Positions 46,534-56,402 of a stretch of 64,000 nt of DNA are shown here, in pieces; position 1 is the stretch's first letter, and the number at the start of each line of letters is the position of its first letter. Location: positions 1-64,000 of the forward strand of contig CAJAVE010000131.1 of NCBI GenBank assembly GCA_903945325.1, in the 5' to 3' direction. Origin of the DNA: an uncultured beta proteobacterium. GTDB lineage: Bacteria; Pseudomonadota; Gammaproteobacteria; Burkholderiales; Burkholderiaceae_C. A program made the position numbers and the translations under genes. The notes below the pieces were generated by a model. That model saw nothing but the letters and a program-made list of their open reading frames with translations. It was not told the origin of the DNA and searched no databases.

Positions 46534-47499
46534 TCATGCGGCTCGCGCAGCACCCAACTGCGCCCCGCACACACGCCCCCGCCCGCTTTGTTTGGCATCG
46601 TAAAGTTGGGTATCAGCCAATCCAATCAAGGCTGCTGCGTCTTCATTGGAATCAATGTTTCGTGTGGCCACTCCAACACTGACCGTGATAACACCGGTAA
46701 CGCTGGAATGCGCATGGGGAATTGACAGCGCGCGAACCTTGCGCTCCAACTCGTTGGCCAAGGACATCGCGTCATTGAATGACGTTTCGGGCAGGATGCA
46801 GGCGAATTCCTCACCACCGTAGCGTGCCACCAAATCGCCCGGCCGTTTCAGGCAAGTTTTGAGCGTGACTGCGATCTGATGCAGACAGTCGTCGCCCGCC
46901 TGATGACCGTAGTGATCATTGAAAAGTTTGAAGTGGTCTACGTCAATCATGATGGCAGACAGCGGAGAACTGCTGCGCGTTGAGCGTGCCCATTCCACGC
47001 CCAGTTGCTGGTCGAAATAACGGCGATTGAATACGCCGGAAAGGCCGTCGAGAAAGACCAGCTTACGCAGCAAATCTGACTGAAATTTCAAGGTCAGGTG
47101 GGTTTTAACCCGTGCGCGCACCACCGCCGGATTGACCGGCTTGGCAATAAAATCGACCGCACCCAGGCTAAGGCCATGGGTTTCCTGGACAGGATCGGTG
47201 TGAGCGGTGACAAAAATGACGGGGATATTGCAGGTCGCGTCATTCATCTTGAGGTGGGTGCAGACTTCGAATCCGTCCATTCCGGGCATGACGATGTCAA
47301 GGAGTACCAAATCGGGCGGATTGTTTTGGCAAATGGCCAGGGCCTGTGTGCCACAGGTGGCCATGAAAACCTGGTAGTCGCCGCCAAAAATCTGGTGCAT
47401 CACCTGGATGTTGATGTGCTGGTCATCCACCACCAGCAACTTGGGTTTGCCATGGGAGCCGTCCAGCAGCACGTCCATTGGTGTATCAAGTGTGGTCAT
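46534..47499 (-). CDS. Response regulator with GGDEF domain (diguanylate cyclase)
   Basis: A 321-residue REC-GGDEF protein that makes cyclic-di-GMP when phosphorylated. The receiver has the acidic pair V-D25-D26, phospho-site D68 (LLDIVMPGMDGF) and K120. The GGDEF domain has the active motif GGEEF at 228-232 and an inhibitory RxxD site (R219-P-G-D222) five residues upstream, so product inhibition is expected. No histidine kinase is adjacent. Its stop lies 27 bases from the pgk stop (convergent), and its start is divergent from pyk, sharing a control region with a 21-base palindrome. Confidence 0.93.
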   Translation of the reverse strand: MTTLDTPMDVLLDGSHGKPKLLVVDDQHINIQVMHQIFGGDYQVFMATCGTQALAICQNNPPDLVLLDIVMPGMDGFEVCTHLKMNDATCNIPVIFVTAHTDPVQETHGLSLGAVDFIAKPVNPAVVRARVKTHLTLKFQSDLLRKLVFLDGLSGVFNRRYFDQQLGVEWARSTRSSSPLSAIMIDVDHFKLFNDHYGHQAGDDCLHQIAVTLKTCLKRPGDLVARYGGEEFACILPETSFNDAMSLANELERKVRALSIPHAHSSVTGVITVSVGVATRNIDSNEDAAALIGLADTQLYDAKQSGRGRVCGAQLGAARAA

Positions 47500-47558
47500 G
47501 GGTTGGGCTTAGCTCAGTTTTCAAATCAAGTTGTCCAATTGAACCACACCTTGCGCAT

Positions 47559-47579
47559 GGGTAAAACAAGGTTTTACCC
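47559..47579. promoter_or_regulatory. Perfect 9-bp inverted repeat between GGDEF gene and pyk
   Basis: GGGTAAAAC-AAG-GTTTTACCC has 9-base arms and a 3-base spacer. It lies 60 bases upstream of the GGDEF ATG and 130 bases upstream of pyk. It is followed by no T-run and fits an operator better than a terminator. The regulator is unknown. Confidence 0.45.
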
Positions 47580-47708
47580 GGGATGGACCGTTGCACTGGG
47601 CGCTGTGGCGCGTGTCAAGCAGGTGATTCCCGCAAGTTGACGTTGTGCTGTAACGGCTGTTTGGGGTATCCGTGTGAAAATGGCCGCATCAATAGAGGAG
47701 ACTGTTTC

Positions 47709-49142
47709 ATGCCACGTCGCGCTACCAAGATTGTTGCCACCCTGGGCCCCGCATCCAGCGATCCCGCATTGCTGGAACAAATGATTCGTGCCGGTGTCAA
47801 CGTGGTGCGACTGAATTTCAGCCACGGCAAGGCGCAGGACCATATCGACCGCGCCAGACTGGTGCGCGAGGCCGCCCAGCGCGCAGGTCGCGAAGTGGCC
47901 ATCATGGCCGACCTGCAAGGCCCCAAAATCCGTGTCGGAAAGTTTGCTGAGGGCAAAGTCTTTCTGGAGCCGGGGCAAAAGTTCATCTTGGACGCCGCCC
48001 GCGCCGAACTGGGTGATATTGACGCCGTGGGGCTGGACTACAAGGCTTTGCCGCGCGAAGTAAAGGCCGGTGACGTACTGCTGCTCAACGACGGCCTGAT
48101 CGTGATCACCGTGGACGCAGTCAAAGGCGAGGCGGTGCACACAACGGTCAAGCTCGGAGGGGAACTCTCCAACAACAAGGGCATCAACAAACAGGGTGGT
48201 GGCCTGACGGCGCCCGCTCTGACCGGCAAAGACATGGAGGACATCCGCACGGCCATGAGCTTTCAAGCGGACTATGTGGCGGTAAGCTTTCCCAAGAACG
48301 CGACTGACATGGAAATGGCGCGCCAGTTATGCAACGTGGCAGCGGCTGAGTACAACCACAAGCCCGGGTTGATCGCCAAAATCGAGCGGGCAGAAGCCAT
48401 TCCCAAATTACTCGAAATTTTGTTGGCCAGCGACGGCATCATGGTGGCGCGTGGCGACTTGGCCGTCGAGGTAGGCAACGCCATTGTGCCGGGTCTGCAG
48501 AAACGCATGATCAAACTGGCCCGCGAGCATGACCGCGTAGTCATCACCGCCACGCAGATGATGGAATCCATGATCACCAACCCGGTACCCACGCGTGCCG
48601 AGGTCAGCGACGTGGCCAACGCCGTGCTGGACGGCACCGACGCGGTCATGTTGTCGGCCGAGACCGCCGCTGGCAAGTACCCGCTGGAAACCATCGTCGA
48701 AATGGCCAAAATTTGCCACGCCGCCGAAGGCCATGAAGACTTTGAGTTGGAAGCGGACTTCACCGGCAAGACCTTCCAGCGCATTGACCAGACCATTGCA
48801 ATGGGTGCGCTGTTTACAGCCCACCACTTGGGCGCCAAAGCCATCGTGGCTATGACGGACAGTGGCTCCACGGCACTGTGGATGAGCCGCCACCTGATTC
48901 GCGTTCCGATCTATGCCCTCACCTCCAAAGTGACCACTCAGCGCAAGATGGCGTTGTATCGCAATGTACGACCCTTGTTCATTGACACCAGCGCTGACCG
49001 CGATACCGCGCTGCGAGAAGCCGAAAATCACCTCAAGGCACGTGGCATTGTGCAAAAAGGCGATGTGTACGCTATTACCTGCGGCGAACCCATGAATTCG
49101 GCAGGGGGTACCAATATGCTCAAAATTTGCCAGGTCGAGTAG
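47709..49142 (+). CDS. pyk: Pyruvate kinase
   Basis: A 477-residue pyruvate kinase, making pyruvate and ATP from phosphoenolpyruvate. RRATKIVATLGPASSDP is the N-terminus; LNFSHGKAQDH, ADLQGPKIRVG, GLIAKIERAEAI with the catalytic lysine, VARGDLAVEVG and the C-terminal MTDSGSTALW are all present. ATG 47709 has GGAG at 47697-47700; upstream codons in the same frame are unsupported. Size and motifs fit the PykA/PykF fold without extra domains. Confidence 0.97.
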   Translation: MPRRATKIVATLGPASSDPALLEQMIRAGVNVVRLNFSHGKAQDHIDRARLVREAAQRAGREVAIMADLQGPKIRVGKFAEGKVFLEPGQKFILDAARAELGDIDAVGLDYKALPREVKAGDVLLLNDGLIVITVDAVKGEAVHTTVKLGGELSNNKGINKQGGGLTAPALTGKDMEDIRTAMSFQADYVAVSFPKNATDMEMARQLCNVAAAEYNHKPGLIAKIERAEAIPKLLEILLASDGIMVARGDLAVEVGNAIVPGLQKRMIKLAREHDRVVITATQMMESMITNPVPTRAEVSDVANAVLDGTDAVMLSAETAAGKYPLETIVEMAKICHAAEGHEDFELEADFTGKTFQRIDQTIAMGALFTAHHLGAKAIVAMTDSGSTALWMSRHLIRVPIYALTSKVTTQRKMALYRNVRPLFIDTSADRDTALREAENHLKARGIVQKGDVYAITCGEPMNSAGGTNMLKICQVE

Positions 49143-49319
49143 TGAGAATGCCACCTGTAGCCATCCTTGAAGGCCGGACCTTGATCCTTATCAACTTGTG
49201 CCCTACGGTTGCCCCAATCGATTCGACCTGCGGGGCTAAAATCGTTCCAGGGTACTAGTTACCACGTGGTTACCGCACTCGGTAGCCAAAACGGTTTTCA
49301 ACATCACAAGGAAAATCCC

Positions 49320-50384
49320 ATGGCACTCGTTTCAATGCGCGAACTGCTGGACCACGCCGCCGCCAATGGCTACGGCATCCCGGCCTTTAATGTCAACAAC
49401 CTGGAGCAGGTTCAGGCCGTCATGGAGGCTGCCAAAGAAGTGGGCGCTCCCGTCATCCTGCAAGCCAGCGCCGGTGCCCGCAAATACGCGGGTGAAGCCT
49501 TCATCAAGCACCTGATTCAAGCCGCCATTGAAGCCTATCCAAACATTCCCTTGGTTATGCACCAGGACCACGGCCAAAGCCCCGAAATCTGCCAGGGCGC
49601 CATCAACCTGGGCTTCAGTTCCGTCATGATGGACGGCAGTCTGGAAGGCGACGGCAAGACCATTGCCAGCTTTGAATACAACGTGGAAGTCACCCGCAAA
49701 GTGGTGCAAATGGCCCACGCTACGGGCGTTACGGTGGAGGGCGAACTAGGTTGCCTGGGATCGCTGGAAACCATGAAGGGTGACAAGGAAGACGGCCACG
49801 GCACCGACGCCACCATGACCCGCGAACAAATGCTGACCAACCCCGAACAGGCCGCAGACTTTGTCAAGCGTACGCAGCTCGACGCCTTGGCTATCGCCAT
49901 CGGCACCAGCCACGGGGCTTACAAATTCACCCGCAAGCCCACAGGCGACATTCTGGCCATTGACCGTGTCATCGAGATCAACAAGCGCCTGCCCAATACC
50001 CATCTGGTGATGCATGGTTCGAGCAGCGTACCCCAGGATTTGCTGGCCATCATCAACCAGTATGGCGGCAAGATGAAAGAGACTTACGGCGTGCCGGTGG
50101 AGGAGATTCAGAAGGCGATCAAGTTCGGCGTACGCAAGATCAACATCGATACCGACATCCGCCTGGCCATGACCGCCGCAGTGCGTAAGTTCATGTTTGA
50201 GAACCCCGAAAAATTCGACGCCCGCGACTGGCTCAAACCTGCTCGTGAAGCTGCCAAGAGCATCTGCAAGCAGCGCTATATAGAGTTTGGCTGCGAAGGT
50301 CAGGGTGCCAAAATCAAAGGCAACAGCCTGCAAGTGGTGGCGGGCCAATACGCACGCGGCGAACTGGCGCAGACCGTTCAGTAG
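49320..50384 (+). CDS. fba: Class II fructose-bisphosphate aldolase
   Basis: A 354-residue zinc aldolase cleaving fructose 1,6-bisphosphate. [26 protein letters not shown] starts the barrel; [54 protein letters not shown] and INIDTDIR hold metal and substrate ligands. This is the type often named CbbA/FbaA in betaproteobacteria, also used in the Calvin cycle. ATG 49320 with AAGGAAA upstream is chosen. The 177-base gap after pyk carries a TAAAAT box (49237-49242) and no recognised RNA. Confidence 0.97.
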   Translation: MALVSMRELLDHAAANGYGIPAFNVNNLEQVQAVMEAAKEVGAPVILQASAGARKYAGEAFIKHLIQAAIEAYPNIPLVMHQDHGQSPEICQGAINLGFSSVMMDGSLEGDGKTIASFEYNVEVTRKVVQMAHATGVTVEGELGCLGSLETMKGDKEDGHGTDATMTREQMLTNPEQAADFVKRTQLDALAIAIGTSHGAYKFTRKPTGDILAIDRVIEINKRLPNTHLVMHGSSSVPQDLLAIINQYGGKMKETYGVPVEEIQKAIKFGVRKINIDTDIRLAMTAAVRKFMFENPEKFDARDWLKPAREAAKSICKQRYIEFGCEGQGAKIKGNSLQVVAGQYARGELAQTVQ

Positions 50385-50391
50385 AGATAGA

Positions 50392-50427
50392 GCGCCCACA
50401 TTGCGCCTTGGGGCGGCCCGGCGGCGG
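50392..50427 (+). repeat. Family B repeat, partial copy (after fba)
   Basis: The block GCGCCTTGGGGCGGCCCGGC, shared with copies at 863-937 and 62158-62232, lies seven bases after the fba stop. The first half of the repeat is reduced to GCGCCCACATT. Confidence 0.6.
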
Positions 50428-50482
50428 AACTGCGCCGCGCTCATGCTCTCCGTTCCTTGCGATAATCCACAGGAATAGTTTC

Positions 50483-50512
50483 AGGCCCGTTGACTGTTCA
50501 GCGGGCCTTTTT
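50483..50512 (+). terminator. purC: Intrinsic terminator-like hairpin in the purC leader
   Basis: AGGCCCGTTGA (50483-50493) pairs with TCAGCGGGCCT (50498-50508): an 11-bp stem with one G-T pair and loop CTGT, followed by five Ts (50508-50512). It ends 11 bases before the purC ATG. A -10-like GATAAT (50461-50466) lies upstream, so a transcript from it would cross the hairpin. It may end fba transcripts or attenuate purC. Confidence 0.75.
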
Positions 50513-50523
50513 CAATTGAAATC

Positions 50524-51432
50524 ATGACTGTTACCGTACACACTTCCGCCCTGCACTCCCTGCCACTGCTTGCCCGCGGCAAAGTGCGCGACAACTACGC
50601 CGTGGGCGACGACCGCATCCTGATGGTGGCCAGCGACCGCCTTAGCGCGTTTGACGTCATCATGGGAGAGGCCATTCCGGGCAAGGGCAAGCTGCTCACG
50701 CAGATGGCGCTGTTCTGGTTTGACAAGCTCGGCCCCACAGGGCTGAATCTTTGCCCCATTCACCTCACGGGTGATGTCCCTGAAAGCGTGGTTCAGCTGG
50801 ACGAAGTGGCTCAGGTCGAAGGCCGCTCCATGCTGGTAAAGCGTCTCAAGCCACTGCCGGTGGAGGCCGTGGTGCGCGGCTATCTGGCAGGCAGCGGCTG
50901 GAAGGAATACCAGGAGAGCAGCGCGGTGTGTGGCGTGGCATTGCCAGCCGGTCTAAAAAATGCGTCGAAGTTGCCTGTGCCCATTTACACACCCGCAGCC
51001 AAGGCGGCAGTGGGAGACCACGACGAAAACATCACGTTCGAGAAAACGGTGGAGATGATTGGTTTGGACCTGGCAACCCGTATCCGCGACACCAGCATCG
51101 CCATCTACAAAGCCGCCGCAGAATTCGCTCTGACCAAGGGCATCATCATTGCCGATACCAAGTTTGAATTCGGACTGGATGCCGATGGCACACTGACCCT
51201 GATGGACGAAGTGCTAACCCCCGATTCCTCACGCTACTGGCCCGTGGAGAGTTACCAGGAAGGCACCAACCCACCCAGCTATGACAAGCAGTTTGTGCGC
51301 GACTGGCTGGAGCAGGCACTGGTGGATGGCAAGCCCTGGAGCAAGACACCACCCGCACCGCGTGTGCCCGATGCGGTTATTGCCAAGACAGCAGCCAAAT
51401 ACCAGGAAGCATTGGATCGACTAACGGCTTGA
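50524..51432 (+). CDS. purC: SAICAR synthase (phosphoribosylaminoimidazole-succinocarboxamide synthase)
   Basis: A 302-residue PurC, joining aspartate to CAIR in purine synthesis. [12 protein letters not shown] and [25 protein letters not shown] start the fold; [18 protein letters not shown] and [32 protein letters not shown] are signature segments. The long (plant/fungal-like) PurC length is normal in this lineage. No clear Shine-Dalgarno lies before ATG 50524; the space is filled by a terminator-like hairpin. The gene converges with DUF3141, overlapping by 12 bases. Confidence 0.97.
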   Translation: MTVTVHTSALHSLPLLARGKVRDNYAVGDDRILMVASDRLSAFDVIMGEAIPGKGKLLTQMALFWFDKLGPTGLNLCPIHLTGDVPESVVQLDEVAQVEGRSMLVKRLKPLPVEAVVRGYLAGSGWKEYQESSAVCGVALPAGLKNASKLPVPIYTPAAKAAVGDHDENITFEKTVEMIGLDLATRIRDTSIAIYKAAAEFALTKGIIIADTKFEFGLDADGTLTLMDEVLTPDSSRYWPVESYQEGTNPPSYDKQFVRDWLEQALVDGKPWSKTPPAPRVPDAVIAKTAAKYQEALDRLTA

Positions 51433-53775
51433 CGTTCTTTTTGCGGCCTTCGCAACTTTCTTTACGGGCGCCACTTTTTTAGCGACAACTACCTTCTTTT
51501 GAGCTGCCTTGGCCGCGGGTTTCACCGCTGTCGCAGACTGTTGGGCAGTGGGCGGCTCTTCAAAAGACTCGGTCAGCTGGCGTGCCATCGCGATAACCCG
51601 TTCCGGGTCGACGCCCAGTGTGCCCATCAGGAATTCGATGATTTCCGAGCGCGGGTTGGCCAGCGTAGGTTCAATCATCATTACTGCTGCTGACACGGCT
51701 AGTGCGCGCTCGCGGCTCACCGTGGTGGGTAGCAGTTGCTCCAGGGCGTTGAGGGCTTCAACCGGCGCCACTGCCGTGATGCGGGCCTGCGCCTTGAGCA
51801 GTGTCAGCCAATTGGTTTGAGCGCCGGCGTTGCCCAGCGTGTCGGCGGGCAGTTTGGCGAGCAACCTGGCCAGTCTGAAACTGCGCCGCTCAAACGAGCC
51901 AATCGACACCATGCCGGCCAGCACGATGCGGCAGACCGCTTCGGCAAAACCGCCTTCGGCGAGGTGGGGCAGAACGGCCGCGCGGGCGGCTTCTATTTCA
52001 TGCAGCGCGCGTGCATGGGCCACTTCAGCGTCAGGTGCGTCCGGCTTGAACAGTGCGCCTAACATCTTTGGCCCATACAGGGTGCGGGCCAGCTTCACGG
52101 CTGAAGCATCGCGGTCATCACGGTACTTGTTCAGCGCCTCGCTGATTTGCGCGTCCAGCTTTTTTTCCATTTTGCGCAGTGGGTTTTCATCAGACACCGT
52201 GACCCGGTTGGCGCGCGCCTTGTTGGCTTCTTCGTGAATGATGGATGCAAAGGGGAACGTATCCGAAAACATCTGGCGCTGCATGCGCAAGGGGTGCATT
52301 TTGGTCATGGCATCGGCCATGGGGCGGGTGGCCATCATCTTGATCCAGGGACGCACCAGTGATTTGTAGAGTGTTGCGTTGAGTTCGGACACCTTGCTGA
52401 TGGTGGAAAACAGGGCTTCTTCTTCACGTCCCTCGGGGTTCAAGGCCAGTATGTCTTTCATGGTGCGGTGCTCGTAGTGCACCGTGTAGTCGCCGGGTTC
52501 CAGTTGCTCCCAACGCAAGGACTCCAGTCCATCTTTGGCTTCAAGCTTCATCTCGTACAAACCGGGCGGCAGACTCTCGATGACGTCCAGCGACGTGACC
52601 AACTGGTCATGCTCCTTGCGTGCAATGTCGCCGCCCACAAAAATGCCCAGGTGACCCACGCTCTCGTGCAGCACGTAAATGATGGTGCGCCCGGCCGCAG
52701 CAATAGCGCGCTCGTCACCCCAGGTGTCAATGATCCAGTCCAGTGCCTGTGGCACGGGCGTGATGTTGTCGCCGTGGGAAGCGAACACCACCACGGGGGC
52801 GGTGATGGCACGCAGGTCAATGGCCTTGTCGCCATCCATCACGGTACCGCGGGCGAGGCGGTTGCCGACGAACAGATTTTCGACAATGGCCTCAATCTCG
52901 GCACCCGTCATGCGGAAGAAACCACCCCACCATTTTTCAAATTCCAGAAAGCGCTTGGCCTCAGTGTCGATGTTGGACCACAGTTTGTAATAGCGATTCC
53001 ACAACGTATTGGCCGGGTTGAGCTTTTCGAAATTCTCCACCAGGTGCGCACCATCAAAGCGGTCTGCGCCCATATCTGCGGTCATGGATGCCAGCCACGA
53101 GCCGCCCAATGCTGCGCCCGAGTAGCGCATGGGGTTCAGGGTGGAACTGCCCGCCCAGTAGGACAGCGGTGCACCTACGATCATCAAGGGGCCAAACAGG
53201 TCGGGACGCGTGGCGTTGAGCGCCATCATGGCCCAACCGGCCTGGCAGTTGCCGATGACAACGGGGCGTGCCTTGCAGGCCGGATGGCGGGCAATGACTT
53301 CTTCCATAAACCTGCCTTCAGCGTGCATCACGGTGAATAGCGTCTGGCCTTCTTCGGGTTGCGGACGGAAGGCGATGAAATACACGGCATGGCCGGCGCG
53401 CATGGCCACGCCCACTTCAGAGTCGAATTTAAAACCACCAATGCCGGGGCCATGGCCTGCACGCGGATCCACGACAACGACGGGGCGCAGCTTGGGGTTC
53501 ACCGGCATGCTGTCGGGTGGCAGCAGATGCAGCAACGCGTAGTTGCACGGCTGTGCCAGCTCTCGACCGTCCAGCACCACTTCGGAGTTGAACTTCAAAA
53601 GCGAAGGCGTGCCTTTTTCCAGGTTCTCGATGTAGGAGTTGCCCCGGTTGAGCAGCGTGTCCAGGAACAGCACGGTCCGCTGGGCGGCATCGGTCCAGTA
53701 GTCGCCCAAGTCAACGGCTGTCGCGGGGCCGGTTGATGGGGTGGGTTTTTGATTTTTGGTTTTTCGCTCGGTCAC
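51421..53775 (-). CDS. DUF3141 protein (PhaC-like alpha/beta hydrolase) with histone-H1-like tail
   Basis: A 784-residue DUF3141 protein from GTG 53775, which has AAAGGA at good spacing; the ATG starts further upstream lack it. [23 protein letters not shown] and [16 protein letters not shown] (a GxCxG-type elbow, cysteine as possible nucleophile) resemble PHA synthases; [14 protein letters not shown] supplies a candidate histidine. The last ~35 residues are a Lys/Ala/Val/Pro-rich tail ([20 protein letters not shown]) similar in composition to PhaF or histone H1 tails. Genomic pairing with Pta and AckA is typical for the family. Function unproven; polyhydroxyalkanoate-linked or acyl-CoA chemistry is inference. 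Confidence 0.85.
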   Translation of the reverse strand: MTERKTKNQKPTPSTGPATAVDLGDYWTDAAQRTVLFLDTLLNRGNSYIENLEKGTPSLLKFNSEVVLDGRELAQPCNYALLHLLPPDSMPVNPKLRPVVVVDPRAGHGPGIGGFKFDSEVGVAMRAGHAVYFIAFRPQPEEGQTLFTVMHAEGRFMEEVIARHPACKARPVVIGNCQAGWAMMALNATRPDLFGPLMIVGAPLSYWAGSSTLNPMRYSGAALGGSWLASMTADMGADRFDGAHLVENFEKLNPANTLWNRYYKLWSNIDTEAKRFLEFEKWWGGFFRMTGAEIEAIVENLFVGNRLARGTVMDGDKAIDLRAITAPVVVFASHGDNITPVPQALDWIIDTWGDERAIAAAGRTIIYVLHESVGHLGIFVGGDIARKEHDQLVTSLDVIESLPPGLYEMKLEAKDGLESLRWEQLEPGDYTVHYEHRTMKDILALNPEGREEEALFSTISKVSELNATLYKSLVRPWIKMMATRPMADAMTKMHPLRMQRQMFSDTFPFASIIHEEANKARANRVTVSDENPLRKMEKKLDAQISEALNKYRDDRDASAVKLARTLYGPKMLGALFKPDAPDAEVAHARALHEIEAARAAVLPHLAEGGFAEAVCRIVLAGMVSIGSFERRSFRLARLLAKLPADTLGNAGAQTNWLTLLKAQARITAVAPVEALNALEQLLPTTVSRERALAVSAAVMMIEPTLANPRSEIIEFLMGTLGVDPERVIAMARQLTESFEEPPTAQQSATAVKPAAKAAQKKVVVAKKVAPVKKVAKAAKRTSSR

Positions 53776-53960
53776 GGTCGTGTCCTTTAAAAATGCCTGA
53801 TCGTCGGCACTGTCCGGTAGAAGAATTGTGAACCTTTGCAAAGTGCATTGTTTGCGCTGGGTCATCGTTTCATGCAAGCCTGTCATTGCAGCATGGCTAT
53901 TGGCAGTGTTCAGTGGCAAACTCAATGCATCAATCAATTGCACCAGGGAAAGACACCGCC

Positions 53961-54821
53961 ATGGAACTTAAAAGCCTGCTCGAACAAACCAACAAGCTAC
54001 CCACTATTCCCAAGGTTGCCCAGCAATTGATTGCCAGCTTCAGCAATGACGATGTGTCTATCGACGACATCTCGCGGCAACTCTCCGCCGACCCCGCCCT
54101 CAGTGCCAAACTGCTGCGCCTGGCGAACTCGGCTTACTTTCACCTCTCGCGCACCATTGGTACCGTGGACGACGCTTTGCGCATGCTGGGCTTTGTCATG
54201 GTGCGCAATCTGGTGCTGGGCAACAGCATGACCGCAGCCTTTCGCAACACCAAGGGCATGGACCTGCAACAGTTCTGGCGCTACAACCTGTACACGGCTT
54301 GCGCATCGCGCTGGCTGGCCGGGCGCGATGGCGTCAACGCCGACCTGGTGTTCACTGTGGGCCTGATGCACGGCATTGGTCAGTTGCACATGCACGCCGC
54401 CATTCCCGAAGCCATGGCGCCCATCGACAAAAAGCTCAATGTGCTGGACGCGGGCCGTGCCGCGCTGGAGCAAGAGACGCTGGGCTTTCACTTCGGCGAT
54501 GTGTCGGGGTCGCTGGCCAAGATATGGAATTTCCCTGAACCCATCATTTTGGCCTTGCAAAGTGTTCCCATTCCGCTGGCTGCAAGCGATTTTTACGAAC
54601 CAGCGGCCTGGGTGCACATGGGTGCGTGGTTGGCGCGTACCGAGGTGTTAAAGACTGCCGCGGAAGATGCATTGGCCAGTTACCCCACGGATGTCGCCAA
54701 GCGATTGAAGCTGTCGCCCGATTGGGCGCCGGTGCACGGTGGCGACGCAACTTGCCCGCTGGAGGATGGAATGCCGCCTTTGAAGGAGTTGACCGACGGA
54801 TTGGAGGCGATGATCAGCTGA
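53961..54821 (+). CDS. HDOD domain signalling protein
   Basis: A 286-residue HDOD protein. MELKSLLEQTNKLPTIPKVAQQL opens the domain; the pattern LSADPALSAKLLRLANSAYF and LVFTVGLMHGIGQLHMH (HxxGQ near residue 140) is typical. HDOD proteins lack the full HD metal site and serve as non-enzymatic regulators of motility, biofilm or competence. ATG 53961 is preferred over an upstream in-frame ATG (53886). It is divergent from DUF3141. An FNR-like box starts six bases after its stop. Confidence 0.9.
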   Translation: MELKSLLEQTNKLPTIPKVAQQLIASFSNDDVSIDDISRQLSADPALSAKLLRLANSAYFHLSRTIGTVDDALRMLGFVMVRNLVLGNSMTAAFRNTKGMDLQQFWRYNLYTACASRWLAGRDGVNADLVFTVGLMHGIGQLHMHAAIPEAMAPIDKKLNVLDAGRAALEQETLGFHFGDVSGSLAKIWNFPEPIILALQSVPIPLAASDFYEPAAWVHMGAWLARTEVLKTAAEDALASYPTDVAKRLKLSPDWAPVHGGDATCPLEDGMPPLKELTDGLEAMIS

Positions 54822-54826
54822 AAAAC

Positions 54827-54840
54827 TTGACTTGCATCAA
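54827..54840. promoter_or_regulatory. FNR/ANR-like box upstream of MaoC-Pta
   Basis: TTGAC-TTGC-ATCAA matches the FNR consensus TTGAT-N4-ATCAA with one mismatch. It lies 114 bases before the MaoC-Pta ATG, in the only intergenic space before the acetate genes. A weak -10 candidate (CACAAT at 54900-54905) would put it about 80 bases upstream of the start, so its mode of action is unclear. Confidence 0.5.
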
Positions 54841-54953
54841 AATGTGGATGTACAACCCGTCTTCTTGAGTCTTTAGCCTAGGGTTTACCCGCGTTATTTG
54901 GCACAATCGGCTTATTGCTGCGATGCAGCACCCATTGACTGGATATTTTTGCC

Positions 54954-56387
54954 ATGAACATGATCCCAAGTGAAGAATTCATTGAAAACGTCACCTACGA
55001 CGAGTTGAAGGTCGGGCGCAGCGCGCGCATGCTGCGCACCCTGACCTTGGCGGACATTCAGGCCTTTGCAGCCGTATCGGGCGACACCAACCCCGCTCAT
55101 CTCGACCCTGAATACGCCAAGGACAGTTTGTTGCATGGCGTGGTGGCGCACGGCATGTGGGGCGGCACGCTGATCTCGGCTTTGCTGGGTACGCAGTTCC
55201 CCGGTGCGGGCACCATTTACCTGGAACAGGTGTTGCACTTTGTCAAAGCCGTGCGCGTGGGCGATACCCTGGCGGTCACCGTGACGGTGTTGAGCAAGGA
55301 CGACGCCAAGAAGTCCGTTGAAATGGATTGCCAACTGGTCAACCAGCGGGGTGAGCGCGTGTTGCATGGTGTTGCCCGCGTACTGGCACCCACCAAGAAA
55401 GTGCGCCTGCCCAAAGTCAGCCGCCCGCAGATTCAATTGTTTGACCCCGAGGCCCGGTTCAAGGACCTGCTGGCCCTGGGCAATGGCCTGGAAGCTGTGC
55501 GCTGCGCCGTGGTGCACCCTTGCGATATTGGCTCGCTCAGCGGCGCCATCGATTCAGCACGGTATGGCCTGATCATCCCGGTGCTGATTGGCCCCGAAGT
55601 GCGTATCCGCCACCTGGCTGCCGAAGGTGGCATTGACCTCACCGGGGTTGAAATCATCTCCGTGGAGCACAGCCACGCTGCGGCAGAGATGGCCGCCACT
55701 CTGGCCGCCAAGGGTGACGTCGAAGTCATCATGAAAGGCAGTCTGCACACCGACGAGCTCATTCTCGCTGTGCTCAAGCAGCCCACGCTGCGCACCGGGC
55801 GACGCATGTCCCATGTGTTCCGGTTCGACATCCCGCTGTACAGCAAACCGCTACTTATTACCGACGCAGCGCTCAACATCCACCCCACGCTGGCCGAGAA
55901 GGTGGACATCATCCAGAACGCCATCGACTTCGCCCGCATCATGGGTGTCGATGAACCCAAGGTCGCGATTTTGTCGGCCGTGGAAACCGTCAACCCCGGT
56001 ATTCCCTCCACCATCGATGCAGCGGCGCTTTGCAAGATGGCAGACCGCGGCCAGATCACTGGCGGTATCCTGGACGGCCCGCTGGCCTTTGACAATGCCA
56101 TCTCCAGCGAAGCCGCAGAGATCAAGCACATCCACTCCGTCGTCGCAGGCAATGCTGACATCATGGCCGTGCCAGACCTGGAAAGCGGCAATATGCTGGC
56201 CAAACAGCTGGAGTACCTGGCCGGTGCCTCCGGTTCAGGACTGGTGCTGGGCGCCCGCATTCCCATCGCGTTGACCAGCCGGGCCGACGGCCCCACCAAC
56301 CGCGTTTCCTCCGCCCTGCTAGCGCTGCTGGCTGCACACAATGCGCGACGCACCCATGCGCGCAAGGTCTGGAAAGACAAAGAGTAA
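54954..56387 (+). CDS. Bifunctional MaoC-like enoyl-CoA hydratase/phosphate acetyltransferase
   Basis: A 477-residue fusion. Residues about 13-150 are a MaoC-type hot-dog hydratase with the catalytic pair D44 and H49 (SGDTNPAHLD). Residues about 165-477 are a Pta domain (GLIIPVLIGPEVRIR, MKGSLHTDELILAVL, VFRFDIPLYSKPLLITDAALNIHP, KLEYLAGASGSGLVLGARIP-like), exchanging acyl-CoA and acyl phosphate. It probably links short acyl-CoA to acyl phosphate for the acetate kinase encoded 15 bases downstream. The fusion is widespread in proteobacteria. ATG 54954 is the first in frame. Confidence 0.93.
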   Translation: MNMIPSEEFIENVTYDELKVGRSARMLRTLTLADIQAFAAVSGDTNPAHLDPEYAKDSLLHGVVAHGMWGGTLISALLGTQFPGAGTIYLEQVLHFVKAVRVGDTLAVTVTVLSKDDAKKSVEMDCQLVNQRGERVLHGVARVLAPTKKVRLPKVSRPQIQLFDPEARFKDLLALGNGLEAVRCAVVHPCDIGSLSGAIDSARYGLIIPVLIGPEVRIRHLAAEGGIDLTGVEIISVEHSHAAAEMAATLAAKGDVEVIMKGSLHTDELILAVLKQPTLRTGRRMSHVFRFDIPLYSKPLLITDAALNIHPTLAEKVDIIQNAIDFARIMGVDEPKVAILSAVETVNPGIPSTIDAAALCKMADRGQITGGILDGPLAFDNAISSEAAEIKHIHSVVAGNADIMAVPDLESGNMLAKQLEYLAGASGSGLVLGARIPIALTSRADGPTNRVSSALLALLAAHNARRTHARKVWKDKE

Positions 56388-56402
56388 AGACCGGGAATCA
56401 TC

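Noticed and set aside
49143-49319. Possible RNA gene or riboswitch between pyk and fba
   Set aside because: No tRNA cloverleaf or known riboswitch core can be drawn; only a -10-like box and an 8-base CCACGTGG palindrome are seen.
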